Assembly (NCBI RefSeq): GCF_019665765.1
Contig: NZ_CP081150.1
Location: forward strand, 3,410,001-3,474,000
Direction: 5' to 3'
From: Deefgea tanakiae
GTDB lineage: Bacteria > Pseudomonadota > Gammaproteobacteria > Burkholderiales > Chitinibacteraceae
DNA length: 64,000 nt
Shown here in pieces: positions 1-7,775 of the stretch. Numbering within the stretch: position 1 is the stretch's first letter; the number at the start of each line of letters is the position of its first letter. The position numbers and the translations under genes were made by a program. Under the pieces are notes generated by a model, which was not told the origin of the DNA, did no database searches, and saw nothing but the letters and a program-made list of their open reading frames with translations.

Positions 1-412
1 TGGCGGCGGTAATGCGCAGGTTCGCCGTGCCGGCGCAAACGGGGCTGCGAAATAACTTGCCGTGTGAGGTATTGGGTGTGGGGTAGTCACTTTTGACACC
101 AACATCAACAATACTCAATGACATATTGTTTTCACGTGCCAACACACTAATTGCTGCGCCACCATTGATGAAGTTGACGACCATCTGCGCGGTGACTTCG
201 GCAGGAAATGCCGACACGCCCTCGGCAGCAACGCCATGGTCGGCGGCAAATACGCAAATCGCGGCTTGCAGGCGCTTGGGGGTGTCATTACCTGTTCGTC
301 CGGAAAACCAAATAGCGAGGTCTTCAAGACGACCCAAGCTGCCCATGGGTTTGGTCAGCTGGCTTTGGCGCTCTTGCGCGGCTTGCTGGGTTTCGGTGTT
401 GATGGCTTTCAT
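1..412 (-). CDS. cobT: Nicotinate-nucleotide--dimethylbenzimidazole phosphoribosyltransferase, N-terminal part (cut by left edge)
   Basis: This is the first 137 residues of CobT, which joins dimethylbenzimidazole to the phosphoribosyl group of nicotinate mononucleotide to make the lower ligand of cobalamin in the cytoplasm. The frame runs open off the left edge, so the C-terminal part, with the catalytic glutamate, is not visible. The frame reads KPMGSLGRLEDLA at residues 21-33, FAADHGVAAEGVSAFP near 55-70 and FINGGAAISVLA near 81-92, all typical of the family's N-terminal half. The ATG at 412 has GGGAAG 7 nt upstream. It lies about 100 bp downstream of the GGDEF gene on the same strand. Cobalamin assembly is not otherwise represented in the window. 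Confidence 0.93.
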   Translation of the reverse strand, partial: MKAINTETQQAAQERQSQLTKPMGSLGRLEDLAIWFSGRTGNDTPKRLQAAICVFAADHGVAAEGVSAFPAEVTAQMVVNFINGGAAISVLARENNMSLSIVDVGVKSDYPTPNTSHGKLFRSPVCAGTANLRITAA

Positions 413-515
413 GATGAGCTTCCCGTTCAGAATCGCTCGACTCTAACGGCTCCCGCAGGCGCGGGCAAGTGGCAAGTTACTCACCTTGTAGTCATTTGGC
501 TGATGTGATCGGAGT

Positions 516-1124
516 TTAGAGGGTAGGCAGTGAGGCAGGAAAGACTTCAATCCGATCAATGCCAAATTGTTTTGCGGATTGCAGTGCGGTATCGGCGGCG
601 ACGAGGATGTCTTCGAGCGTCTCGGTTTCAGTGCTGAGCGCGGCTAAACCAATGGTGATTGAGATATAAAATTCATCTTGGTTTTCTAACTGAATGGGTA
701 GTTTTTTGATGAGTTTACGTAAACGTTCCGCGACCACCATCGCACCTTTGTAATCGGTATCGGGTAAAACCAGTGCAACTTCTTCACCGGAATACCGGCC
801 GACCAAATCAAAATCACGCACCGAGCTGAGCGCGCATTCAGCTAATCGTTTCAGTGCTAAATCGCCAGCATGCAGACCATATTTGGCATTAATATCCGCG
901 CAATGATCCATATCAGCAATCAGTACCGCCATTTTGTGCTGGCTGCGCTGGGCGCGATTGACCTCTCGCTCGGAGAGGGCAAATAAATGCGGGCGTTGAT
1001 AAAGCCCCGTTAGTGGGTCATGGAGTTGTTCTTCAGATAATTGGTGGCGCAAATGTTTGACTCTGATGGTCTGTAGAAGCAAGCCAATGGCCAATCCAAT
1101 GCATAGGGTAATGAGTAACGTCAT
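516..1124 (-). CDS. Small membrane-anchored GGDEF-domain protein (putative diguanylate cyclase)
   Basis: A 202-residue protein with one N-terminal membrane segment (about residues 3-19), a short linker and a GGDEF domain (about 35-195). Such domains make c-di-GMP from two GTP. The signature loop reads SGEEV at 112-116 instead of GG(D/E)EF. The acidic metal-binding residues are kept, but the first glycine is serine and the last phenylalanine is valine. A canonical inhibitory site, RDFD at 103-106, lies exactly five residues before the signature. There is no recognisable sensor domain. Activity is plausible but not certain given the altered loop. The gene is divergent from waaC, with a long perfect inverted repeat between them. 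Confidence 0.85.
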   Translation of the reverse strand: MTLLITLCIGLAIGLLLQTIRVKHLRHQLSEEQLHDPLTGLYQRPHLFALSEREVNRAQRSQHKMAVLIADMDHCADINAKYGLHAGDLALKRLAECALSSVRDFDLVGRYSGEEVALVLPDTDYKGAMVVAERLRKLIKKLPIQLENQDEFYISITIGLAALSTETETLEDILVAADTALQSAKQFGIDRIEVFPASLPTL

Positions 1125-1181
1125 TGACTGTAAGCCTCAGATCTATTTGATGTTTTATTGATATTAGACTGTTTTCTGCCA

Positions 1182-1247
1182 AGGGCTAGGTTCTATTGAC
1201 GTTTGGTTTCTTGGCTGGCAAACCAAACGTCAATAGAACCTAGCCCT
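1182..1247. repeat. 28-bp perfect inverted repeat between divergent genes
   Basis: Arms at 1182-1209 and 1220-1247 are perfect reverse complements (28 bp) around a 10-nt spacer. The element lies between the divergent starts of the GGDEF gene (1124) and waaC (1285). The arms are not GC-rich at the base of the loop and no T-run follows, so it does not look like an ordinary terminator. The spacer begins CTTGGC, which can also pair with GCCAAG just outside the left arm. No second copy was seen in this window. Confidence 0.85.
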
Positions 1248-1284
1248 GCTTTGTTATGAAAGGTGTCCCTGATAGAATACGTAA

Positions 1285-2253
1285 ATGCAAAAAATATTGA
1301 TTGTTCGCCTCTCTTCGATGGGCGATGTGATTCATCAAATGCCAGCGATTACGGACTTAGTTCGTGCGTTTCCTGATGCGGTGATTGATTGGGTCGTTGA
1401 AGAAGGATTTGCCGAATTACCGCGACTGCATCCTGCGATTCGGCGCGTCATTCCGGTGGCGTTGCGCCGTTGGCGAAAGGCTCCGTTGGCGGCGTCGACC
1501 CGTGCAGAATGGGCGAAGTTTAAAACCGAGCTGCGTGCTTGTCGTTATGATTTGATTTTAGATGCACAAGGTCTACTCAAAAGCGCTGCCGTGGCACGGA
1601 TGACCTGTGGCCCTGTGGCGGGTTTTGATCGCAATTCTTGCCGCGAGCCTTTGGCGAGTTTTGCCTATCATCGCAGATATCCGATTGCCAAAAGCCTCCA
1701 TGCGATTGAGCGCAACCGTCGTCTGACCGCCGCTGCCAATGGCTATTCGCTGCGCGGTGAGATGGATTATGGTTTGAAAGTGCCCTTGCAGAATTTGTCT
1801 TGGCTGGGCGATGCGCCTTATGTGGTGCTGTTAACGGCAACGAGCCGTGCCGATAAAGAATGGCCTGAGTCGCATTGGATTGAGCTGGCGCAGCGTTGTA
1901 TTGCCGAGGGGGTGCGGCCCGTATTTCCTTGGGGCAGTGATGCCGAGTTGCAGCGTGCGCAGCGTTTGGCGGCGGCATTTCCGTCGGCGACTTCAGCAAT
2001 TGTTCCGCCGAAATTGAGCCTAACCGATGCGGCCGTGATGCTGGCCGGTAGTCGCATCGTTGTGGGTGTCGATACCGGTTTGGCGCATTTAGCGGCGGCG
2101 GTTGCCGTGCCGGTGGTGGCGATTTTTTGTGCTTCCGAGCCCGAACTCACCGGCGTGCGTTCGGCTACGTTTGCATTGAATTTGGGCGGCAATGGCAAAC
2201 CGCCAAGCGTTGATCAAGTCTGGGATGCGCTTGTGTCGGGGCGTTTGCCGTGA
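1285..2253 (+). CDS. waaC: Lipopolysaccharide heptosyltransferase I
   Basis: A 322-residue glycosyltransferase family 9 protein that adds the first L-glycero-D-manno-heptose to Kdo of lipid A-Kdo2 on the cytoplasmic face of the inner membrane. The N-terminus KILIVRLSSMGDVIHQMPA and the WVVEEGFAELPRLHP stretch are typical of WaaC. The C-terminal half carries GVDTGLAHLAAA (about residues 269-280), the nucleotide-sugar binding signature of GT9 enzymes. Length matches the family. The stop overlaps the start of waaA, so the two LPS-core genes are translationally coupled. Its promoter should lie in the 160-bp divergent region that holds the inverted repeat. Confidence 0.94.
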   Translation: MQKILIVRLSSMGDVIHQMPAITDLVRAFPDAVIDWVVEEGFAELPRLHPAIRRVIPVALRRWRKAPLAASTRAEWAKFKTELRACRYDLILDAQGLLKSAAVARMTCGPVAGFDRNSCREPLASFAYHRRYPIAKSLHAIERNRRLTAAANGYSLRGEMDYGLKVPLQNLSWLGDAPYVVLLTATSRADKEWPESHWIELAQRCIAEGVRPVFPWGSDAELQRAQRLAAAFPSATSAIVPPKLSLTDAAVMLAGSRIVVGVDTGLAHLAAAVAVPVVAIFCASEPELTGVRSATFALNLGGNGKPPSVDQVWDALVSGRLP

Positions 2254-3539
2254 TGGCACGCTGGGTCTATCGGCTGGTGCTGTGGCTGGTGTTTCCGTTG
2301 ATTTGGCTGTATTTGCTCAAGCGAAGTAAAAAACAGCCGGCATATCGAAATCAATGGGCTGAAAGGCTGGGGTATTACTCACGAGGAAATACGGATGAAT
2401 TGCTGCAGCTTAATACCCAGTCAAGACCAGTTTGGTTGCATGCGGTATCAGTCGGTGAAGTGCGCGCCAGTGCCCCTGTAATTGCCGCATTGCGCCAGCA
2501 GTATCCGCAGTGTTCTTTCGTGTTGACCTGCATGACACCCACAGGGCGCGAAACTGCGCAGGAATTATTTGGTGCTTTCGCCACCATTGTCTATTTACCC
2601 TACGATTATCCATCCGCGATTCGCCGTTTTTTATGTACTTTTCAACCGCTGTGCGGTGTGGTGATGGAGACCGAAATCTGGCCGAATCTCATTCATGCGT
2701 GTGCTGATGCTGATATTCCGCTGGTGCTGGCAAATGCTCGCCTCTCGGAAAAGTCTTTTCTGGGATACCAAAAAGCCCGTGCTTTAATTGCCCCCGCGAT
2801 GGCTCGGTGGGCGCAGGTTTTAGCGCAGGCGCCTGCTGATGCAGCGCGTTTGACTCAACTTGGTGCCGCGAATGTGCAGGTGATGGGCTCAGTGAAGTTT
2901 GATAATCAAATCGATGCCAGCAACGTAGCTCTGGGTCGCCACTGGCGCTCGCAATTTGCCGAGCGCAGCGTGGTGTTATTGGCATCGAGTCGTGATGGGG
3001 AAGAGGCTGAATTTCTTACGCAGTGGCGGGCCCTATTTCCGCAGTTTGCTCCCTTGCTGATTATTGTGCCGCGTCACCCGCAGCGTTTTGACCTAGTGGC
3101 GAGCTTGATTGAGGCGCAGGGTTTGAGTCTGCTGCGCCGTAGTCAATGGCAAGGCGAGACCCTCGTTGATGCGGATGTACTCTTGGGCGACAGCATGGGT
3201 GAAATGCTGGCTTGGTTTGCGGCCGCTGATCTTACGGTGATGGGCGGTTCTTTATTGCCGTTTGGTTGTCAGAACTTCATCGAGGCGTGTGCCGTGGGTT
3301 GCCCCGTGCTGCTTGGGCCGCACACCTATAATTTTGCCGCTGCCGCAGAGGCCGCGTTGACAGAAGGGGCCGCTTGGCAGGGGGCAACGTTGTCAGATGT
3401 AATGGTAAAAATCCCAAAACTGCTGGCAGAACCCGCTCTGCGGGAACCTATGGGCCGCTCTGGCGTCCAATTTGCCCAAGCGCATCGGGGAGCAACCGCG
3501 CAGTTGATGCGTCATCTTGCCGCGTATCTCTCTCCTTAG
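2253..3539 (+). CDS. waaA: 3-deoxy-D-manno-octulosonic acid (Kdo) transferase
   Basis: A 428-residue membrane-anchored Kdo transferase that attaches Kdo to lipid IVA. It has an N-terminal hydrophobic anchor (about residues 5-20), then a GT30 glycosyltransferase fold. Visible family marks are VWLHAVSVGEVRAS near residue 62, MTPTGRETA near 97, VVMETEIWPNLI near 137, and near the end GGSLLPFGCQNFIEA and VLLGPHTYNF, the acceptor and CMP-Kdo site of the family. The ATG at 2253 overlaps the waaC stop by one base. A GTG three bases earlier is possible, but family members usually begin MARW-like, as here. It follows waaC in an LPS inner-core operon. Confidence 0.94.
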   Translation: MARWVYRLVLWLVFPLIWLYLLKRSKKQPAYRNQWAERLGYYSRGNTDELLQLNTQSRPVWLHAVSVGEVRASAPVIAALRQQYPQCSFVLTCMTPTGRETAQELFGAFATIVYLPYDYPSAIRRFLCTFQPLCGVVMETEIWPNLIHACADADIPLVLANARLSEKSFLGYQKARALIAPAMARWAQVLAQAPADAARLTQLGAANVQVMGSVKFDNQIDASNVALGRHWRSQFAERSVVLLASSRDGEEAEFLTQWRALFPQFAPLLIIVPRHPQRFDLVASLIEAQGLSLLRRSQWQGETLVDADVLLGDSMGEMLAWFAAADLTVMGGSLLPFGCQNFIEACAVGCPVLLGPHTYNFAAAAEAALTEGAAWQGATLSDVMVKIPKLLAEPALREPMGRSGVQFAQAHRGATAQLMRHLAAYLSP

Positions 3540-3621
3540 AGAAATAACTAAGGATTCCAGGTTGAGGTCAATTTCCCGATGCGATGATTTTTAATCATAC
3601 TGCAGTGGCGAAGGGGCTGTT

Positions 3622-4068
3622 TTGCCTAAAAATAATGAGATTTCAAACGAAAATACCTATGGTTGGTATTTACTCTTTGCGTGCTGGCTAATTGCAGCGA
3701 GCGGCACTTTGGGTAGCCTTTTTTTTAGTGAAGTGATGCAGATTCCGCCTTGCGTGCTCTGCTGGTATCAGCGGATTGCGATGTATCCTTTGCTGGTGGT
3801 TTTTAGTGTGGCCTTATTCCCGTTTGATCCGCGTTGTACCCGTTACGCTTTACCTTTGGCCATCATTGGCTGGCTATTCGCCTTTTTCCATTTACTGATT
3901 TATAGCGGTGTTATTCCTGAATCCATGCAGCCCTGCACGGCAGAAGTATCTTGCGCGAAAATTGATTTGGAACTGATTGGCTTTATCACTATCCCATTGA
4001 TGTCGGTCGTGGCGTTCTCGCTGATGATTGGCTTGCTTTTAACGATTGCGAAAGGAAATAAAAAATGA
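3622..4068 (+). CDS. Disulfide bond formation protein of the DsbB/BdbC family
   Basis: A 148-residue inner-membrane protein with four predicted membrane segments. It likely reoxidises its DsbA-like partner and passes electrons to quinone. The first periplasmic loop holds CVLC at residues 44-47 followed by WYQR, the family hallmark. A second cysteine pair lies at C105 and C111 in the next loop. The short size and the C-x5-C pair resemble BdbC-type enzymes more than E. coli DsbB. No ATG is available upstream of the first membrane helix. A TTG at 3622 with AAGGGG 7 nt upstream is the best start. It overlaps the DsbA-like gene by 4 nt. Confidence 0.88.
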   Translation: MPKNNEISNENTYGWYLLFACWLIAASGTLGSLFFSEVMQIPPCVLCWYQRIAMYPLLVVFSVALFPFDPRCTRYALPLAIIGWLFAFFHLLIYSGVIPESMQPCTAEVSCAKIDLELIGFITIPLMSVVAFSLMIGLLLTIAKGNKK

Positions 4069-4721
4069 AACGTTCACTGATTGTGGTGACGAGTGTTGTG
4101 GCCATGTTGGCTCTGTTTGCGATTGGTGCGGTGATTTACAAACAGCAAAGCGTGGCCAGTTCGCAACAAGTGGCGGTGGAGAATAGCGCAGCTTTGACTC
4201 GATTTTCATCGGTAACGTATGGGGCGAATGACGCCAAAGTGCATATCGTCGAATTTATGGATCCCGCCTGTGAAGCTTGCCGAGCGTTTTACCCCTATGT
4301 AAAAAACATCATTAATAGTCAGCAAGGCAAAATCAAATTGACGGTCCGTTACGCCAATTTCCATGAAGGTTCGGACTATGTGGCGCAAGTTTTAGAGGCG
4401 GCCCGAGCGCAAGATAAATACTGGCCAGCATTGGAGGCTTTGTTAGCAACGCAAGACCAATGGGCTAGCCATCATGCGCCAGCACCGGAAACGGTTTGGA
4501 AATATTTGGGTAATTTAGGCCTAAATTTTGAGCAGATGCAGCAAGATATGAATGACCCGAAAGTACTGGCGGTGATTGAGCAAGATCGTGCGGATGCGCA
4601 AGCGCTACAAATCAGTAAAACGCCGTCGTTTTTTGTGAACGGTAAGCCATTAATCAAATTTGGCTATGAGGAATTAGAGCAGTTGATTCAGAGTGAATTA
4701 AAACAAGCCTATCCGAACTGA
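4065..4721 (+). CDS. DsbA-like thioredoxin-fold oxidase (BdbD type)
   Basis: A 218-residue exported thiol oxidase with one N-terminal signal-anchor (about residues 5-25). The thioredoxin-fold domain has active site CEAC at 69-72 within FMDPACEACRAFYP, and the cis-proline loop SKTPSFFVNG with T186-P187. The helical insertion between them fits the DsbA_4/BdbD group. It probably introduces disulfides into exported proteins and is reoxidised by the membrane protein encoded just upstream, with which it overlaps by ATGA. Convergent with the EamA gene. CEAC differs from the CPHC of E. coli DsbA, so redox strength may differ. Confidence 0.88.
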   Translation: MKRSLIVVTSVVAMLALFAIGAVIYKQQSVASSQQVAVENSAALTRFSSVTYGANDAKVHIVEFMDPACEACRAFYPYVKNIINSQQGKIKLTVRYANFHEGSDYVAQVLEAARAQDKYWPALEALLATQDQWASHHAPAPETVWKYLGNLGLNFEQMQQDMNDPKVLAVIEQDRADAQALQISKTPSFFVNGKPLIKFGYEELEQLIQSELKQAYPN

Positions 4722-4734
4722 TTGCCGCATCCAT

Positions 4735-4767
4735 CATCGCAAGAGGCTGTTATGGTTTCTTGCGATG
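4735..4767. terminator. Possible bidirectional hairpin between convergent genes
   Basis: Perfect 10-bp arms CATCGCAAGA (4735-4744) and its complement (4758-4767) flank a 13-nt loop and span the stop codon of the EamA gene. It lies between two convergent genes. No strong T-run follows on either strand, so a terminator role is only suggested by position. Confidence 0.35.
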
Positions 4768-5625
4768 AATTGCCAGCCCGTAAATCAGTAAGCCGAACAA
4801 AATCAATCCGGTACCAATCAATTCATCACGATGAAATGCTTCGTGATTCAGCACATTACCCAACCAGAGTGACGTCACTGGCGTAATCAGTGAAATCAGC
4901 GCGACGCTAATTGGTCGGCATTCACGAATCAGCCAGTAATACAGACTAAACGCCAAGACCGAACCCAAGCTGGCTAGATAGACCACAGCCGCCGCTGAGC
5001 GTAGCGGCAAGTCCTCGACCATCGGCGCACCAGCCAGCAGCCAAATGGCCGCGCAAATACAGGTTCCCACGGTTAAGGCACCGGCATTTACCGCAACGGG
5101 AGATTGGCCTTGTGCGTGTACTTTGAGTAAAACCGCCGCGCCAGACTGCACGATGGCACTTAAGAGCAGCGCGCCAAGGCCATAAAAACCCTCGGGCGTG
5201 AGGCTGAGCTTTTGACCGAAGATCACGACCAAACCCGAAAATCCCACTGCAATCGCCAAGTATTCGAGCCCTTGCAAGGGCGTTTTTAAAATCCAGCGCG
5301 AAAACATCGCCGTGGCCAGCGGAATTAGCCCATAAACAACGGCGACCATGCCTGAGCTGATGTACTGTGCCGCCCAAAATGTACCGAGCATCGAGAGCGC
5401 GCTGGCACAGCCCGCAATGGCATAAACACGCAAATCACTGCGCTGCAATGGGAGCGATTGTCGCCGCCACGCTAATACACTCAAGGCCAACAGGGCAGCA
5501 AGTCCAAAGCGACCGAGTAAGGCTAAACTAAATGGCAGCCCCATCACTGCCCATTTAATGCCCAGTGCGGTGGTCGACCAGACCAGAATTAGCGTTAAAT
5601 AAGCCGATGAAATATGTGGATTCAT
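4750..5625 (-). CDS. EamA/DMT-family permease
   Basis: A 291-residue inner-membrane protein with about ten hydrophobic helices arranged as two five-helix EamA repeats (about residues 8-135 and 148-285). Drug/metabolite transporters of this kind export amino acids, metabolites or drugs. The substrate cannot be read from sequence. A Pro-rich turn ISLITPVTSLWLG in the second repeat is typical. Its ATG overlaps the stop of the lysozyme-inhibitor-like gene by 4 nt, making it the last gene of a five-gene minus-strand cluster. Confidence 0.88.
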   Translation of the reverse strand: MNPHISSAYLTLILVWSTTALGIKWAVMGLPFSLALLGRFGLAALLALSVLAWRRQSLPLQRSDLRVYAIAGCASALSMLGTFWAAQYISSGMVAVVYGLIPLATAMFSRWILKTPLQGLEYLAIAVGFSGLVVIFGQKLSLTPEGFYGLGALLLSAIVQSGAAVLLKVHAQGQSPVAVNAGALTVGTCICAAIWLLAGAPMVEDLPLRSAAAVVYLASLGSVLAFSLYYWLIRECRPISVALISLITPVTSLWLGNVLNHEAFHRDELIGTGLILFGLLIYGLAIHRKKP

Positions 5626-6074
5626 TTTTTCCTAGCGAGCTGTTTGAGTTCAGCCACTGGGTCGTCTTTGGGGCCTAAATCGCTAATCGATTGAATGCGC
5701 CTCAGGGTTTTATTTTGCCAGCTGAACACATCAGCACTGAGATATCCGCCGCTGCCCGCCGAGCGCATCACGACAACCACCTCACCGACGCCATCGCCAT
5801 TCAAATCGGTATTGATCAGTCGCTCAACCGCGCCATCGCGGGGATGGATTTGCCCAGTAATAAAATCATCCAATGGAAAATCAGGATTTGAGCCGCCATA
5901 CAGACGAATCGCGTAGCTACCAATGCTGCGCGGTTCGTTGTCGCCCTCGGCAACTTGAATCGTGCTGCGATTGTCGGGGAGTTGGATTTGCTTCACAAAT
6001 CGAGGTATCTCTGCGTAGCCATTCGTAGATAAGGCTAGGGTAAATATACTGTGGATGAATAATTTTAAGTTCAT
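5622..6074 (-). CDS. Secreted PliI-like lysozyme inhibitor (putative)
   Basis: A 150-residue protein with a cleavable signal peptide (cleavage likely after NGYA, residue 21). The mature part contains VAEGDNEPRSIGSYAIRLY, a DLNGDGVGEVVVVMRSAG stretch that looks like an FG-GAP/EF-hand loop, and SGGYLSADVF. The SGxY loop is the inhibitory motif shared by the PliI/PliG/PliC periplasmic lysozyme inhibitors, and the surrounding text resembles PliI, inhibitor of invertebrate-type lysozymes. It would act in the periplasm. This assignment rests on remembered family sequence, not on a search. The gene overlaps both neighbours by 4 nt. Confidence 0.6.
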   Translation of the reverse strand: MNLKLFIHSIFTLALSTNGYAEIPRFVKQIQLPDNRSTIQVAEGDNEPRSIGSYAIRLYGGSNPDFPLDDFITGQIHPRDGAVERLINTDLNGDGVGEVVVVMRSAGSGGYLSADVFSWQNKTLRRIQSISDLGPKDDPVAELKQLARKK

Positions 6075-6481
6075 TGAGAATCATCCGCTAAAATCGCGAT
6101 ACCCGCAGCGCCTTGATACAGCACCACCAGCGCACCGCCAGAAACAGCGCCCAGCCCGATGATAAATGCCATCCCTAGCATCGCTTGCGCGGTTTCACTG
6201 AGTGTAAAATTGTCGCTGGTCGAGGGCGTTGGTTGCCAAGGTTGCATGATTTGCGCCAAGCTTTTTTGATAGGCTTGTGGCGTGCCATCGCAAGCCATCC
6301 GTACATCATCAGCAAAAGGGCTTGTTTCTAAGTCGCTAAGGCGAATTTGGCCGTGTTGCTGTTGAATCCATGTATCCAGTGCTTTACTCGCAGCCACACA
6401 TTCTGCCGGCGGCGGGCTGGCCTGTACCCAAGCGCTACTGATTAGAATGAGCGCTGCGATGTATTTCACAGCAGGCTCCAT
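6071..6481 (-). CDS. Small secreted or membrane protein of unknown function
   Basis: A protein of at most 136 residues that I do not recognise. It has a signal peptide (cleavage likely after WVQA), two cysteines in the mature part (C28 and C64 counted from the ATG), a mostly helical soluble stretch to about residue 95, then a glycine-rich hydrophobic segment (about 101-131) that probably spans the membrane. A GTG at 6469 gives a cleaner signal peptide, VKYIAALILISSAWVQA, and forms a GTGA overlap with the TauE gene stop. It may be the true start. Its stop overlaps the PliI-like gene by 4 nt. Confidence 0.7.
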   Translation of the reverse strand: MEPAVKYIAALILISSAWVQASPPPAECVAASKALDTWIQQQHGQIRLSDLETSPFADDVRMACDGTPQAYQKSLAQIMQPWQPTPSTSDNFTLSETAQAMLGMAFIIGLGAVSGGALVVLYQGAAGIAILADDSQ

Positions 6482-7263
6482 AGCATTTTACTCGCCAAAA
6501 TAATCAATAGCGCAGCAAAGCATTTTTTGAGTGCCGGAACGGGCAATCGATGCGCAGCGGCTGCGCCTACTTTGGCCATTGGGAAACTCGCCAGCACGAT
6601 GCCCAATAAGGCGGGTAAATATACATAACCCAAACTGCCTTGCGGTAACGCGGGTACAGACCAGCCACTGACGACAAATCCTACTGCACCGGCAATCGCA
6701 ATCGGAATGCCAACTGCGGATGAAGTACCAATCGCTGTTTTAACGGGGACGTTGCAACTACTCATAAACGGTACCGATAGCGAACCGCCGCCAATGCCCA
6801 CCCAGCTCGACAGCAAGCCGATGATGCCACCAACGACATTCATACCCAGCGCAGCGGGCAGTTGTCGGGTCGGTTTAGGTTTTAGGTCTAGCAGCATTTG
6901 CGTGGCGACGACGTAGGCAAAGACAATAAAAATACACAGCAAATAAAACGTAGAAATGAATCCGGCAATCTGCGCACCGATAAAGGTGCCCAGCACAATC
7001 CCCGGTGTAATCTGGCGCACCACATCCCAGCGCACCGCGCCTTTTTGATGATGCGCTCGCACACTCGCCGCACCCGTGAAGATAATCGTCGCTAGTGATG
7101 TGCCAATCGCCAAATGTTGCTGCTGTTCGGGAATCACGCCGATCAAGTGAAACACCCACAGCAGCGCGGGCACAATCACCAAACCGCCACCAACGCCGAG
7201 TAGACCCGCTAAGAATCCAGCGACCAAGCCAACGGCGAGGCAAGCAAGGGTGGCTTCTAGCAT
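6466..7263 (-). CDS. TauE/SafE (DUF81) family membrane permease
   Basis: A 265-residue inner-membrane protein with about eight helices in two homologous halves. Each half starts with a glycine-rich motif: GLLGVGGGLVIVPALL near residue 20 and SSWVGIGGGSLSVPFM near residue 153. Members export sulfite, sulfoacetate or related anions, but many have unknown substrates. The ATG at 7263, overlapping the EVE gene stop by 7 nt, is preferred over the one at 7290, which would add nine polar residues and extend further into the upstream gene. Second gene of an overlapping cluster. Confidence 0.87.
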   Translation of the reverse strand: MLEATLACLAVGLVAGFLAGLLGVGGGLVIVPALLWVFHLIGVIPEQQQHLAIGTSLATIIFTGAASVRAHHQKGAVRWDVVRQITPGIVLGTFIGAQIAGFISTFYLLCIFIVFAYVVATQMLLDLKPKPTRQLPAALGMNVVGGIIGLLSSWVGIGGGSLSVPFMSSCNVPVKTAIGTSSAVGIPIAIAGAVGFVVSGWSVPALPQGSLGYVYLPALLGIVLASFPMAKVGAAAAHRLPVPALKKCFAALLIILASKMLWSLL

Positions 7264-7712
7264 GCAAGCAACTCTTGAATAAAGTCCCATTCTTGCTGCG
7301 TGACTGGTGTGATCGATAGGCGCGAGCCTTTTTGCAGCACGACCATCTCCGCCAACGGCGGATATTGGCGCAGTTGGGTTATCGATAAAAGCGGCGTTTT
7401 ACGAACAAACTCAACGTCGACTTGTTGCCAACGCGGTTTTTCTGGTGTTGATTTCGGATCGAAATACTTGGAGGTCGGGTCAAACTGAGTGGGGTCGGGA
7501 TAGGGCGCACTGGCGACGCGAGCGATACCGGCAATGCCGACCTGCTCACAGGATGAGTGATAAAACAGCACCCCATCGCCGACTTGCTGGGTATCGCGCA
7601 TAAAGTTACGCGCTTGATAGTTTCGCACGCCATACCAGCCCACGGTATTGCGGTGGGCAAGGTCATCAATACTGACGTCGGCGGGTTCAGATTTCATTAG
7701 CCAATAGTTCAT
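7257..7712 (-). CDS. EVE-domain protein
   Basis: A 151-residue cytosolic protein made of a single EVE domain, a PUA-like fold that binds modified bases in DNA or RNA. It begins MNYWLMKSEP, the usual start of this family (related to human THYN1), and keeps VGWYGVRNYQARNFMRD and GDGVLFYHSSC, which form the ligand pocket. The ATG at 7712 is chosen over one 36 nt upstream because family members begin exactly there. It heads a cluster of five overlapping minus-strand genes; the functional link to the downstream transporters is unclear. Confidence 0.9.
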   Translation of the reverse strand: MNYWLMKSEPADVSIDDLAHRNTVGWYGVRNYQARNFMRDTQQVGDGVLFYHSSCEQVGIAGIARVASAPYPDPTQFDPTSKYFDPKSTPEKPRWQQVDVEFVRKTPLLSITQLRQYPPLAEMVVLQKGSRLSITPVTQQEWDFIQELLAC

Positions 7713-7775
7713 AGTCGCTACCGTAAACCAGCCTTGGTCGCCTAGCAAGTGTAATTTACGGACTTCGCAAGCGAA

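Noticed and set aside
413-515. Possible cobalamin riboswitch upstream of cobT
   Set aside because: The minus strand has GCCACT and GCGGGAGCC pieces that faintly recall the B12-box region, but the available 100 nt is too short and the core GCTGCCCCCGCAACTG-type element is absent.
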